Of a stretch of 20,217 nucleotides of DNA, positions 6,527 to 14,355 are shown in pieces. The DNA lies in assembly GCA_031961205.1 (NCBI GenBank), contig JAVRLS010000011.1:1-20217 (forward strand), in the 5' to 3' direction. Under the pieces are notes generated by a model. That model searched no databases, was not told where the DNA came from, and saw only the letters and a list, made by a program, of their open reading frames with translations. The translations under genes were made by a program, and so were the position numbers. The DNA comes from JAVRLS01 sp031961205. GTDB lineage: Archaea > Thermoplasmatota > Thermoplasmata > Thermoplasmatales > Thermoplasmataceae. Numbering within the stretch: the stretch's first letter is position 1; every line of letters starts with the position of its first letter.

Positions 6527-7443
6527 TGATAAGAAATAAAAGTATTATTTCTATAGATGACCTCAGTAAATCCGACATTTTTGAGGTTTTTAATGTTGCT
6601 GACGATATGCTCGGAAAGATAGAGAAGGAGGGAAGCACAGGCCTGCTGAACTCAAAGATTATGGCCACGCTCTTCTACGAGCCAAGCACAAGAACCAGGC
6701 TGTCATTTGAAAGTGCAATGCACAGGCTTGGAGGATCGGTAATAAGTGTATCTGATGTGAAGACGAGTTCGGTTGCAAAGGGCGAAACACTGGCGGATAC
6801 AATCAGGATGGCATCTTCATACTCTGATATAATAGTCATAAGGCATCCCCTAGAGGGGGCGGCCCGGCTTGCCTCAAGGTTTGCATCGAAACCTGTCATA
6901 AACGCAGGGGATGGTTCAGGCCAGCATCCAACGCAGACCGTGCTCGATCTTTATACTATAAGGAAGGAACTCGGGAAGATTGACGGAAATACAATAACCA
7001 TGGTCGGCGATCTGAGGTATGGCAGGACAATACATTCGCTCATAATGGCTCTTTCATCGTTCGATGTTAAGATAAATCTTGTATCGCCGCCCATTCTCAG
7101 GCTGCCGGAATACGTTTACAGCATGGTGCCTGACAGGAACAACATAAGGGAAGTCGACTCCCTCTCAGACGTCATTGGAGATACGGACGTTCTTTACGTA
7201 ACGAGAATACAGAAGGAGCGGTTCTCCGATCAGAACGAATACCAGAGCGTTATCGGATCGTATTCAATAACCTCCGAGACGGTCTCGGCCATGAAGGAAA
7301 AGAGCATAATAATGCATCCGCTGCCGAGAATAGATGAAATCTCTCCTGAAATTGACAGGAAACCTCAGGCGCGCTACTTCAAGCAGGCTTATTACGGGGT
7401 GCCGGTGAGGATGGCCCTGATATATATGATACTGGGTGATTGA
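6526..7443 (+). CDS. pyrB: Aspartate carbamoyltransferase catalytic subunit
   Basis: PyrB condenses carbamoyl phosphate with aspartate to give N-carbamoyl aspartate, the committed step of pyrimidine synthesis. The 305-residue protein has the full set of motifs: the carbamoyl-phosphate loop STRTRLSFE (S54-T55-R56-T57-R58), K85 in VAKGET, HPTQTVLD (134-141), GDLRYGRTIHS (161-171) and MHPLPRIDEI near the C terminus. Length is normal (300-310). It is followed by pyrI with the stop codon and the pyrI ribosome-binding site interleaved, so the two subunits are made from one message, as expected for the allosteric holoenzyme. The ATG at 6526 overlaps the stop of an upstream ORF (TAATG) and has no Shine-Dalgarno. 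Confidence 0.97.
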   Translation: MIRNKSIISIDDLSKSDIFEVFNVADDMLGKIEKEGSTGLLNSKIMATLFYEPSTRTRLSFESAMHRLGGSVISVSDVKTSSVAKGETLADTIRMASSYSDIIVIRHPLEGAARLASRFASKPVINAGDGSGQHPTQTVLDLYTIRKELGKIDGNTITMVGDLRYGRTIHSLIMALSSFDVKINLVSPPILRLPEYVYSMVPDRNNIREVDSLSDVIGDTDVLYVTRIQKERFSDQNEYQSVIGSYSITSETVSAMKEKSIIMHPLPRIDEISPEIDRKPQARYFKQAYYGVPVRMALIYMILGD

Positions 7444-7444
7444 A

Positions 7445-7900
7445 ATGGATACTACACTTAAGATATCTAAAATAAAGGATGGAACGGTTATAGACCATGT
7501 GCCCTCAGGAAAGGGAATAAGGGTGCTTTCAATACTTGGAATAGACGAAAACGTTGAAAACACAGTCAGCGTCGGCATGCATGTGCCAAGCAGGAAATCA
7601 GATTTCAAGGACGTCATCAAGATAGAGAACAGGTTTCTTGACAGGAACGAGATAGATATGATCGCACTGGCAGCCCCAAACGCGACGATAAGCATAATCA
7701 GAAATTACGAAATCAGTGAAAAGTTCAACGTTGAGCTGCCTGAAAAGCTGATCGGCGTGGTGAAATGCAAGAACCAGAACTGCATAACAAACACAAGGGA
7801 ACCGGTAAAAACAGAATTCGAAATCGTCTCGAAACACCCGCTTATAATAAGGTGCTCATACTGCCAGAGAACAATGAATGAAAAGGATATATTCTCCTAA
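7445..7900 (+). CDS. pyrI: Aspartate carbamoyltransferase regulatory subunit
   Basis: PyrI binds CTP/ATP and tunes the PyrB trimers in the ATCase dodecamer. The 151-residue product shows the N-terminal allosteric domain (KDGTVIDHVPSGKG; IKIENRFL; APNATISIIRNYE) and the C-terminal zinc domain with C108-x4-C113 and C137-x2-C140. I place the start at ATG 7445 rather than the in-frame GTG at 7436, because GGTGA (7435-7439) lies five bases before the ATG and the protein then aligns with the usual N terminus. The ribosome-binding site lies inside the end of pyrB, giving tight coupling. The stop overlaps the hemD stop of the opposite strand by four bases. No anomaly seen. Confidence 0.96.
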   Translation: MDTTLKISKIKDGTVIDHVPSGKGIRVLSILGIDENVENTVSVGMHVPSRKSDFKDVIKIENRFLDRNEIDMIALAAPNATISIIRNYEISEKFNVELPEKLIGVVKCKNQNCITNTREPVKTEFEIVSKHPLIIRCSYCQRTMNEKDIFS

Positions 7901-8574
7901 TTCTTGCATATGATCCTTTCTATTTTTTCAATGGTTTTTGCGAAATCGGAATCTCCCACGATCGCAGGCTTAATTCCTGACTGTTCAAGGGCTTCTGCGG
8001 TCGGGCTGCCTATCGCAAACGCCATTTTTCCTGTTCGTTTCAGTGTCACGGCTGCTATTCTGGCTTCCATGGATGATGTGATAAGGGCCCCGATACAATC
8101 ATCGGACATGCACATATTTTCAAATTCATTTGATCTTTCTATCACATCATAAGTTCTTACGTCAATGTACCTGATCTTCCCCTCTATAATCCTGTTCAAA
8201 TCTTCATTTGCCATTGAGCTTCTCAATAGCAGTGCATATCCATTGCGGCATATCCTGACCATTTTTTCTGCAAGGCCCTTCGAATCCTTTCGATCCGGCA
8301 CAATGCACTCATGGCCATGCGATCTTATGGCATCCGCTGTATTTTCCCCGATTGCAAGGTACTCCGCAGGATAATCCCCGACGTTTCTGAAGAAGATATC
8401 AGCTCCAACAGAACTCGTGAAAACAATGTATCTGATATCGTACTTCTTCAGGATGGCTTCATAGTCAACATTCAACGGCCTGATACCTGTTAACGGGCAG
8501 TTAACGACGTTGAAGCACCTGCCGGAAACTGGCGAGAATTTTTCCGCCGGCCTTGTCGAAATGATATATTTCAT
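7897..8574 (-). CDS. hemD: Uroporphyrinogen-III synthase
   Basis: HemD closes hydroxymethylbilane with inversion of ring D to give uroporphyrinogen III. The family is weakly conserved in sequence, but this 225-residue protein shows its typical pattern: N-terminal ISTRPAEK, the segment YIVFTSSVGADIFF, a GENTADAIRSHG motif, the second-half ITSSMEARI and GSPTAEALEQSGIKP. Domains 1 and 2 are interleaved, each a Rossmann-like alpha/beta fold. Its ATG overlaps the hemC stop (ATGA), so it is translated from the hemL-hemC-hemD message. Location after hemC supports the call. Length is slightly short of the usual 240-260. Confidence 0.92.
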   Translation of the reverse strand: MKYIISTRPAEKFSPVSGRCFNVVNCPLTGIRPLNVDYEAILKKYDIRYIVFTSSVGADIFFRNVGDYPAEYLAIGENTADAIRSHGHECIVPDRKDSKGLAEKMVRICRNGYALLLRSSMANEDLNRIIEGKIRYIDVRTYDVIERSNEFENMCMSDDCIGALITSSMEARIAAVTLKRTGKMAFAIGSPTAEALEQSGIKPAIVGDSDFAKTIEKIERIICKN

Positions 8575-9449
8575 AACGTGTACCCGTACTCTTCAGGTAT
8601 TTCTGATCTTATATATGCGATAAGATCGGCAAGATCGCTTTCATCATCAAGGTTATAGTGTATATCGGTAAATTCGAAAGACTTCAGGGAGTAAAATCTT
8701 GATATTATCGAAAATCCTGATCCTCTGGATGTGCACAGTATCCCGACGGGCGTGGAACATCCGAGCTTCAGTGATCTCATGATGGTTCTCTCTATCATTG
8801 CAATTCTATAAGTTTTTTCATCGTTTATTCTTTTCATGGTATCTTCTAATTTTCCATTCATACCCACGATGGCTATGATGCCCTGATTCGGTGACGGCAC
8901 GAATTCTGCCGGATCGAGGCGATGGTGCCGGACGTCTATACCAAGTCTCTCTATGCCGGCTTCTGCCATAACTGCGCCCTCAAGTGATCCATCCGTTACT
9001 TTGCCTATGCGTGTTTCTATGTTCCCGCGAAGGTTCTCTACAATTATGTCGTCCCTTGCCGTCCTGAGTTCGTATGCACGTCTCAGGCTTGAGGTCCCGA
9101 TTCTTGAACCGGGTTCAAGTTCTTTCAGCGGTTTCTCCGAAACTAAACAGTCAGTATATGGCCCGCGTTCAAGCACGGCGGATATTGAAAGGCCGTCCGG
9201 CATGTCATAAGGTATATCCTTTGCGCTGTGCACGGCGATATCGATTTTCCCCTCAAGTATCATATCGTTGAGTTCATTGACAAAAACGCCCGTCCTGTTT
9301 ATGGAATATATTGGTGTTGTCCTGTCAGCATCTCCGGTCGAACTGTGCTTAACAATTTCAGTTTCGTATCCAAGCGCCCTGATCCTCTCAGAAACCATCG
9401 TGGCCTGGATCACGGCAAGCCTGCTCGGCCTTGTGCCTATCCTGATCAT
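8571..9449 (-). CDS. hemC: Porphobilinogen deaminase (hydroxymethylbilane synthase)
   Basis: HemC joins four porphobilinogens into hydroxymethylbilane. Visible features of the 292-residue protein: IGTRPSRLAVIQA at the N terminus, catalytic D78 in HSAKDIP, GTSSLRRA (118-125), NLRGNIETRIGKV (139-151), and C231 in LGCSTPVG, which carries the dipyrromethane cofactor. The C-terminal domain is short (total 292 against about 310). I chose ATG at 9449, which overlaps the hemL stop as TGATG; an in-frame GTG one codon earlier (9452) is equally possible. Second gene of hemL-hemC-hemD. Confidence 0.96.
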   Translation of the reverse strand: MIRIGTRPSRLAVIQATMVSERIRALGYETEIVKHSSTGDADRTTPIYSINRTGVFVNELNDMILEGKIDIAVHSAKDIPYDMPDGLSISAVLERGPYTDCLVSEKPLKELEPGSRIGTSSLRRAYELRTARDDIIVENLRGNIETRIGKVTDGSLEGAVMAEAGIERLGIDVRHHRLDPAEFVPSPNQGIIAIVGMNGKLEDTMKRINDEKTYRIAMIERTIMRSLKLGCSTPVGILCTSRGSGFSIISRFYSLKSFEFTDIHYNLDDESDLADLIAYIRSEIPEEYGYTL

Positions 9450-10714
9450 CACATCATCCTTTCAAAAACCGTATCCACGGCCCTGATCGTTTTTTCTATA
9501 TCATTTTCAGAATGCGCGAAACTCACAAAATTCGTTTCGTACTGGCTTGGAGGAAGATATACGCCCTCCATTGAAAGCATCCTGAAAGCCCTGAAGTATG
9601 CATTTTTGTCGGCCTTAAGAGCATCTGCGTAGCTTTTTACGTTTTCTATTCCGAAGAACATCTGGAACATGCTTCCGATGCTGTTTACTGCGATTCTCTT
9701 TTTTCTCTTCTCCGCAGACCTCAATATTCCATTAACGAGTTCTTCAGTCCTTTTTTCAAGTGTTCTGTAATCGCTCCTCTGAAGCTCATTCAGCGCCGCA
9801 AGGCCGGCAGCCATTGTCAGGGGATTCCCGGAGAATGTCCCGCTCTCATAGACGGATCCGCTTGGCGAAACCATCTTCATTATGTCCTTTTTTCCTCCAA
9901 AAAGCCCTATGGGGAGGCCTCCGCCAATTATCTTGCCTAGCGTGGTTATATCCGGTTTTATGTTTATTATGTCCTGGTAAGGCGAGAAGGCGAAGCGGTA
10001 TCCGGTTATGACCTCGTCGAATATAAGCAGGGACGATTGCTTTTCTGTTATTTCCCTGAGAAATTCCAGAAAACCCGGTTCTGGAAGTATTACACCCGCA
10101 TTTCCCATCACAGGCTCAGTTATCACTGCAGCTATCCTGTCGCCGAATTCCCTGAAAATGGATGAAACGCTGTCCTCATCATTGTATTTCGATACTATGA
10201 CCGTGCTGGAAACCTGTTCAGGTATACCGGGAGATGATGGCCGGCCAAATGTGAGTGTGCCGCTGCCTGAACTTATAAGTGAATAATCATGCGCGCCATG
10301 GAAACCTCCTTCCATCTTGACAATTATATCTCTTCCCGTATATGCACGTGCAAGCCTTATTGCGTGCATTGTTGCCTCGGTTCCTGAATTTGTGAACCTC
10401 ATCATCTCTATATTGCGCGAGGATTCCCTGATCTTCCGTGCCAGCAGAATTTCTGATTCTGAGGGCGTACCGAAAAGGGCCCCGTTTTCCAGCTGATCTT
10501 CCACGGCTTCCCTGACCCTGTCGTTGGAGTGGCCGAGGATGAGAGGCCCAAATCCGAGGCAGTAATCAATATAGGAATTGTTTTCAACGTCATATATCCT
10601 TGATCCCTTCCCTTTCTTTATATAAATTGGATTATCAGGGTAGTACCTTACGGGTGAATTCACACCCATTGGAAACAGGTCGATAGCTTCTTCAAATAAC
10701 TTATGCGAATCCAT
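9449..10714 (-). CDS. hemL: Glutamate-1-semialdehyde 2,1-aminomutase
   Basis: HemL converts glutamate-1-semialdehyde to 5-aminolevulinate (C5 route) with PLP/PMP. The 421-residue class-III aminotransferase shows NSPVRYY at the N terminus, the phosphate-binding SGTEATMHAIRLARAYTGR (110-128), IFDEVITGYR (231-240) with D233, and the PLP lysine K261 in TTLGKIIGGGLPIG. Length is normal. It heads the haem operon on the minus strand and is divergent from the Fap7-like gene by 41 bases. Its promoter must lie in that gap or inside the neighbour; a weak TATA-like CATAAATC at about 10737-10744 is well placed for a leaderless start. hemA and hemB, needed for the same pathway, are not in the window. Confidence 0.97.
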   Translation of the reverse strand: MDSHKLFEEAIDLFPMGVNSPVRYYPDNPIYIKKGKGSRIYDVENNSYIDYCLGFGPLILGHSNDRVREAVEDQLENGALFGTPSESEILLARKIRESSRNIEMMRFTNSGTEATMHAIRLARAYTGRDIIVKMEGGFHGAHDYSLISSGSGTLTFGRPSSPGIPEQVSSTVIVSKYNDEDSVSSIFREFGDRIAAVITEPVMGNAGVILPEPGFLEFLREITEKQSSLLIFDEVITGYRFAFSPYQDIINIKPDITTLGKIIGGGLPIGLFGGKKDIMKMVSPSGSVYESGTFSGNPLTMAAGLAALNELQRSDYRTLEKRTEELVNGILRSAEKRKKRIAVNSIGSMFQMFFGIENVKSYADALKADKNAYFRAFRMLSMEGVYLPPSQYETNFVSFAHSENDIEKTIRAVDTVFERMM

Positions 10715-10755
10715 GAAAGGTTATTGTTAATAATGATTTATGATTTACCCATGGA

Positions 10756-11205
10756 ATGATATGCATAACGGGAATTCCCGCAACCGGAAAGACGGCGGTT
10801 TGCGATCTTCTCAGGAAGAGGGGAATTGAATGCGTTGAAGCGAATGACCTGGCAGGGATCTCCGGATGCCTGAATGACGGCGAAGTTGACATAGAATGCC
10901 TAAAGAATTATTTGAAATCAACGGCTTTCGATGGTATAATTTCATCGCATTACTCGCATCTGCTTGGCTGTGAAAGGGTAATAATACTTTACGCCGATGA
11001 AAAGAACCTCAGGGAGAGAATGGAAAGGAGGGGCTATCCTGTGGAGAAGATTGACGAGAATATAGATGCCCAGGATTCTGATGTGATTTACTATGAAGCC
11101 CTTGATCTGATGCCGGAAAACAGGATCATCAGGATAAAGACCGGAAACATTGATGAAACACTCGAAAAAGTCATGAATTCAATCATGGCCGGAAGAAAAA
11201 AGTGA
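10756..11205 (+). CDS. Adenylate-kinase-like NTPase of the AK6/Fap7 family
   Basis: The 149-residue protein begins directly with a P-loop, GIPATGKT (residues 6-13), followed by a short adenylate-kinase-like fold: VIILYADEKNLRERMERRGYPVEKIDENIDAQ, with the R-x-x-R-G-Y lid region and the DENIDAQ segment that typify the AK6/Fap7 (hCINAP) group. Eukaryotic and archaeal Fap7 acts with ribosomal protein uS11 in late small-subunit maturation and has adenylate kinase/ATPase activity. Start is ATG 10756, just before the P-loop strand as usual. It is divergent from hemL and followed after 67 bases by a gene with its own TATA box. Substrate in vivo not shown by sequence. Confidence 0.9.
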   Translation: MICITGIPATGKTAVCDLLRKRGIECVEANDLAGISGCLNDGEVDIECLKNYLKSTAFDGIISSHYSHLLGCERVIILYADEKNLRERMERRGYPVEKIDENIDAQDSDVIYYEALDLMPENRIIRIKTGNIDETLEKVMNSIMAGRKK

Positions 11206-11247
11206 TCCATGCTCTTCGTTTCATTAAGTTGCGCCTGTGAATAATTG

Positions 11248-11255
11248 ATATAAAA
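11248..11255 (+). promoter_or_regulatory. TATA box for the CDP-alcohol phosphatidyltransferase gene
   Basis: ATATAAAA lies about 21 bases before the ATG at 11273, with no Shine-Dalgarno between, fitting a near-leaderless transcript separate from the upstream NTPase gene. Confidence 0.55.
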
Positions 11256-11272
11256 GGTTGGATTGATCCAGT

Positions 11273-11869
11273 ATGCTTGACAGCTACCGTTCAAAGATTG
11301 ACTGGTTTCTTACGCCGCTTTCGAAGGTTTTCATAAAGCTGAATCCCAATGCCATATCGGTGCTTTCCCTCGTTCTGGCGGCTGCTGCAGGGATATCATA
11401 TTATTACGGGCTTCTCCTACCGGCCTTTTTTGCCATCCTGTTTTCTGCGCTGTTCGATGCCATAGACGGAAAGGTGGCGCGGCTTCGCAATATATCCTCG
11501 AAGCGCGGCGACATGATCGATCATACGTTTGACAGGTACTCCGATATTTTCATAATCCTGGGCTTCTCTTTCAGCGCTTTTGGAAACGTGTACCTTGGAT
11601 TATTTGCCATAATAGGGATACTCATGACCAGTTACATGGGTACGCAGTCGCAGGCCCTCGGCCTGAACAGGCTATACGCAGGCATAATGGGCAGGGCCGA
11701 CCGCCTGGTGCTGATGATGATCTTCATAATTGTGCAGATATTCATCAGGACATTTTATTATTCGCCTGTTGTTAGCATAACGCCCACAAACCTCATCCTG
11801 ATCATTTTCGGCATCGTGGGTAACCTGACCGCGGTGCAGAGATTTGCGATATCCTACAAAAAGTTATGA
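11273..11869 (+). CDS. CDP-alcohol phosphatidyltransferase, probably archaetidylinositol-phosphate synthase
   Basis: Integral membrane enzyme of 198 residues with a perfect CDP-alcohol phosphotransferase signature: D62-x2-D65-G66-x2-A69-R70-x8-G79-x3-D83-x3-D87. The aspartates bind metal and the last is the catalytic base. About five or six membrane helices follow the amphipathic N terminus (MLDSYRSKIDWFLTPLSKVF). The N-terminal form resembles archaeal enzymes that join CDP-archaeol to inositol-1-phosphate, and inositol lipids are known in Thermoplasma. Glycerol phosphate or serine as acceptor cannot be ruled out. No lipid-pathway partner is next to it. Confidence 0.85.
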   Translation: MLDSYRSKIDWFLTPLSKVFIKLNPNAISVLSLVLAAAAGISYYYGLLLPAFFAILFSALFDAIDGKVARLRNISSKRGDMIDHTFDRYSDIFIILGFSFSAFGNVYLGLFAIIGILMTSYMGTQSQALGLNRLYAGIMGRADRLVLMMIFIIVQIFIRTFYYSPVVSITPTNLILIIFGIVGNLTAVQRFAISYKKL

Positions 11870-12148
11870 AATTCCTTTGATATTGATATGCGGCAATATT
11901 TGCCCATGCCGAAGTTTACATATCCCGGAGGCTTAAATCTTGCAGGAATGGATAACGCCTCCCGCATCATTTTGATCACTTCCAGTATCACATCCATCAG
12001 TGTTCTATCTTTTCTTATATACGCATTTACGGCCATCCTGTCCGCATATAGGAACAGTCCGGCGGGCAGGTTCCCCTGCGTATGGATAATGCCCGTGACT
12101 TCATTGTCATGGGTTATGTGTTGCAGTCTTTCAGTCTTCCTCTTTCAT
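11854..12148 (-). pseudogene. Possible frameshifted small gene between glmM-like and CDP-alcohol transferase genes
   Basis: On the minus strand a frame is open for 97 codons after a TGA at 12145-12147. It reads, in part, HDNEVTGIIHTQGNLPAGL...ADRMAVNAYIRKDRTL, then VILEVIKMMREAL, with codon choice like the neighbours. The only in-frame ATG is internal (12036, giving 60 residues). A well-placed TATA box (12172-12179) points to the ATG at 12148, but that frame stops after five codons; a missing A in ATGAAAGAGG would join it to the long frame and give about 98 residues. So it may be a decayed gene, a sequencing error, a gene with an unusual start, or chance. Its end overlaps the plus-strand neighbour by 16 bases. 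No family recognised. Confidence 0.3.
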
Positions 12149-12171
12149 ATTTTATTGCCGAAACGCCTTCG

Positions 12172-12179
12172 TTTTATAA
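12172..12179 (-). promoter_or_regulatory. TATA-like element ahead of the possible frameshifted gene
   Basis: On the minus strand TTATAAAA is centred about 27 bases before an ATG at 12148, a typical spacing for a leaderless archaeal gene. It overlaps the region just after the glmM-like stop codon. Confidence 0.35.
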
Positions 12180-12186
12180 TGCCGTT

Positions 12187-13521
12187 TTATTGCATTCTGT
12201 CGATTATGCTATAATAACGGTGTGCTATCTCCTCTGCCGCCTTTTTGTCCTTTGATTCTCCGTATATCCTGATTATGTTTTCGGTTCCTGACGGCCTGAT
12301 GAGAACCCAGCCATTTTTTTCCTCGATCTTGACGCCGTCTGTTTCATCAGCCTTAACCGATTTAACAAGATTCTTTTTAATAATTTCCCAGTCTATTTTC
12401 CGTTCTATCTGAAGTTTCTCCATGTAATATTGTGGCAATTCTGATATCAACTCCGATATTTTTTTGCCGGACCTGGCCATGGATTCAAGCATCAGGGATA
12501 TCGTCATAGCACCGTCACGGCAGTACTGGTGCTTTCCATATATCACCCCTCCGTTTTCCTCTCCTCCAATAATTGCGCTGTTCTCGATCATCGCCCTTGC
12601 CACTACCGGGGCCCCGACTCTTGTCCTTATGAGTTCAGCACCCTTTTCCCGGCATATTTCAAGTATTGCGTCGGAGCTGCTGATCGGTGTAACCACTTTA
12701 TCGCCCTTTTTTGCAACGTTTTTGACGATAAGAGAAAGGCTTTTGTCCCCGTCAATGAAATTCCCAGTCTCATCTACGAATACGGCCCTGTCTGCATCCC
12801 CGTCATGTGCGATTCCAAGGTCGAATTTACCGGTCTTCATAAGGTCAATAAGATTGCCAAGGTTTTCAGGTTTTGGCTCGGCATTTCTTGATGTGAATTT
12901 TCCATCCGGATTGGCATTAAGCGTGACGACGGAGCATCCAAGCTTGCTGAGCAGGTAGGGTGTCGAGAAGTAAGCGGCCCCGTTTCCCGGATCAGCCAGC
13001 ACCCTGAATCTTCTCTTTTCTATAGCATCTGCATCCACTTTCTTTATAACGCTATTTATATAAAGGTCTATCGCATCATTAACATATGAATAATTTCCTA
13101 TGCGATTCCACTCAACTTTTTTGAAGTTTCTCTGCCAGTAAATCTCTTCTATCTTGATTTCATCCTTTCTGTCAAGTTCAGTGCCATCATTTGAAATGGC
13201 TTTTATGCCATTGTACATTGGCGGATTGTGTGAAGCTGTTATGATAACTCCGTATATCCCGTGGGTTTTGGCGTAATACTGGATTGCAGGAGTAGGAAGA
13301 ATGCCCAGATCGATTACACTGTTGCCGGTGGAAAGAATGCCTGCAATTACGGAAGATTTTATCATATCTCCTGTAGATCTTGTATCGCGGCCTATAACTA
13401 TACTGCCATCAAAATATGTGCCTATTGCTTTCCCGATATCCATTGCAAATTCCGTGGATAAGTCCTGGTTTGGAATTCCCCTGATGCCATTTGTGCCGAA
13501 AAGTCTCTTATCAGAATCCAT
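12187..13521 (-). CDS. Phosphoglucosamine mutase / phosphomannomutase family (GlmM-like)
   Basis: Alpha-D-phosphohexomutase of 444 residues with all four family loops. The phosphoserine loop is TASHNPP (S97). The metal loop is DGDADR (D240, D242, D244). The sugar-binding loop is GGEENGGVI (319-327), and the phosphate-binding loop RPSGTENIIRIYGE is near the C terminus. The N-terminal LFGTNGIRG is typical of archaeal GlmM-like enzymes, which interconvert hexose(amine) 1- and 6-phosphates for nucleotide-sugar supply. Sequence does not fix glucosamine versus mannose or glucose specificity. I chose ATG 13521 over the TTG three codons upstream because the TATA box at 13546-13555 sits about 28 bases before it. 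It stands alone. Confidence 0.9.
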   Translation of the reverse strand: MDSDKRLFGTNGIRGIPNQDLSTEFAMDIGKAIGTYFDGSIVIGRDTRSTGDMIKSSVIAGILSTGNSVIDLGILPTPAIQYYAKTHGIYGVIITASHNPPMYNGIKAISNDGTELDRKDEIKIEEIYWQRNFKKVEWNRIGNYSYVNDAIDLYINSVIKKVDADAIEKRRFRVLADPGNGAAYFSTPYLLSKLGCSVVTLNANPDGKFTSRNAEPKPENLGNLIDLMKTGKFDLGIAHDGDADRAVFVDETGNFIDGDKSLSLIVKNVAKKGDKVVTPISSSDAILEICREKGAELIRTRVGAPVVARAMIENSAIIGGEENGGVIYGKHQYCRDGAMTISLMLESMARSGKKISELISELPQYYMEKLQIERKIDWEIIKKNLVKSVKADETDGVKIEEKNGWVLIRPSGTENIIRIYGESKDKKAAEEIAHRYYSIIDRMQ

Positions 13522-13545
13522 ATATAGCAATATCCAAACATCTTT

Positions 13546-13555
13546 ATTTATATTT
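13546..13555 (-). promoter_or_regulatory. TATA box for the GlmM-like gene
   Basis: On the minus strand AAATATAAAT is centred roughly 28 bases before the ATG at 13521, giving a leader of only a few bases. Supports the ATG over the upstream TTG. Confidence 0.5.
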
Positions 13556-13887
13556 ACGGTGAAGTCACTTAAGCCAGTGCAATATAAACCACCGATTTTT
13601 CCGTAGAATATTTCCTCAGGATGCTGATTTTAAAGGCATTTTCAGGCACAGGCCGGCTTTCAGCGGCGCTAACTGCCAGGCCTGGATGCTGCTGGCGGGA
13701 TGTTCAATCATTAAACTGTTAAAATGATATTTCGATTTACCGGCATTTTCAATTTCGGGAGATCATTAAAGCTGTGAAAGAAGATTTTTCTTTATTTTAC
13801 TGTACCGCAACGATCATGGCATTGAATGATACAGGCAGTTTTTCCGGCCCGTGCGATAAGCCGCTTGAAAACGCTTGCATGGACAAA

Positions 13888-13895
13888 ATAATATA
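13888..13895 (+). promoter_or_regulatory. TATA box for the zinc-ribbon/aEF1-beta/GT2 operon
   Basis: ATAATATA is centred about 24 bases before the ATG at 13916, and no Shine-Dalgarno precedes that ATG, so the operon message is probably leaderless. Confidence 0.55.
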
Positions 13896-13915
13896 TCAGG
13901 ACTGGATACGGAAGC

Positions 13916-14083
13916 ATGGCATATAAAGAAAACTGTACTTCATGCGGCGTAGGGCTCGTTGATGAAGGTTTCTCAATATTCGAGTGCCCGAACTGCGGTG
14001 CTGAGATAATAGGGCGGTGCAAGAGCTGCAGGGAGCATTCCACCTCATATACATGCAGCAAATGTGGTTTTACAGGACCGTGA
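13916..14083 (+). CDS. Small zinc-ribbon RNA-binding protein (HVO_2753-type, COG2888)
   Basis: A 55-residue protein made almost wholly of four CxxC knuckles: C7-C10, C24-C27, C35-C38 and C47-C50, enough for two zinc sites. The order and the segment FECPNCGAEIIGRCKSC match the archaeal zinc-ribbon proteins predicted to act in translation, which are commonly encoded just before aEF1-beta, as here. The start is ATG 13916, about 24 bases after a TATA box. Five bases separate its stop from aEF1-beta. The precise role is not established for this family beyond a link to translation. Confidence 0.88.
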   Translation: MAYKENCTSCGVGLVDEGFSIFECPNCGAEIIGRCKSCREHSTSYTCSKCGFTGP

Positions 14084-14088
14084 TTCCG

Positions 14089-14355
14089 ATGGGAGACGTT
14101 CTCGTTACATTAAAAGTTCTTCCGAAGGATTCTGATACTGATATAACAGCAATGCAGAAGAAGATCGAGGAAAAACTTCAGGGAATATGCGATATCAATC
14201 GTGCTGAGCTGAAGGATATAGGATTCGGTGTAAAGTACCTCCATCTGGAAGTTATAGTTGATGACAGCAAGGGAAAGATAGACAGTGTGGAAAGTGCGAT
14301 ATCAACTGTGCCGGAAGCTGGAGAGATAAACACAGAAAATGTCTCCCTGATATGA
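14089..14355 (+). CDS. Translation elongation factor aEF1-beta
   Basis: The 88-residue protein is the archaeal EF-1 beta, the GDP/GTP exchange factor for aEF1A. Characteristic parts are GDVLVTLKVLPKDSDTD at the N terminus, DIGFGVKYLHLEVIVDD in the middle and the C-terminal VSLI. Length is exactly the family norm (about 88-92). An in-frame ATG exists at 14017 but lies inside the zinc-ribbon gene; ATG 14089 gives the conserved start and follows a GTGA element in the end of the preceding gene. Its stop overlaps the next ATG (ATGA), so the glycosyltransferase is coupled to it. Confidence 0.94.
   Translation: MGDVLVTLKVLPKDSDTDITAMQKKIEEKLQGICDINRAELKDIGFGVKYLHLEVIVDDSKGKIDSVESAISTVPEAGEINTENVSLI

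Larger units (their letters stand above)
13522..13915. other. Divergent 394-base spacer with a GC-rich island
   Basis: The ends hold promoters for the flanking divergent genes. Between them, 13640-13700 is markedly GC-rich against AT-rich flanks and can form alternative hairpins: CAGGCC (13649-13654) with GGCCTG (13679-13684), GCCAG (13675-13679) with CTGGC (13692-13696), and the palindrome CCAGGCCTGG (13676-13685). A plus-strand frame is open for about 67 codons from about 13732 into the zinc-ribbon gene, but has no ATG at its head and no ribosome-binding site. No known RNA family was recognised. Confidence 0.3.

Noticed and set aside
9447..9465. GATGATGTGATGA string on the minus strand resembling C/D-box RNA motifs
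   Set aside because: It is the coupled end of hemL and start of hemC (Met-Met-stop and ATG); no D box or guide spacing follows.
11888..12214. 108-residue hydrophobic plus-strand ORF after the CDP-alcohol transferase gene
   Set aside because: It reads as the reverse of an open minus-strand frame with better codon pattern, runs into the glmM-like gene and has no membrane-protein family resemblance.
13792..14061. 89-residue minus-strand ORF opposite the zinc-ribbon gene
   Set aside because: Antisense to a well-supported small gene with four CxxC motifs; its composition is explained by that gene.
14017..14088. Longer N terminus for aEF1-beta starting at the upstream in-frame ATG
   Set aside because: It lies within the zinc-ribbon gene in another frame and adds 24 residues absent from the family; ATG 14089 gives the standard protein.
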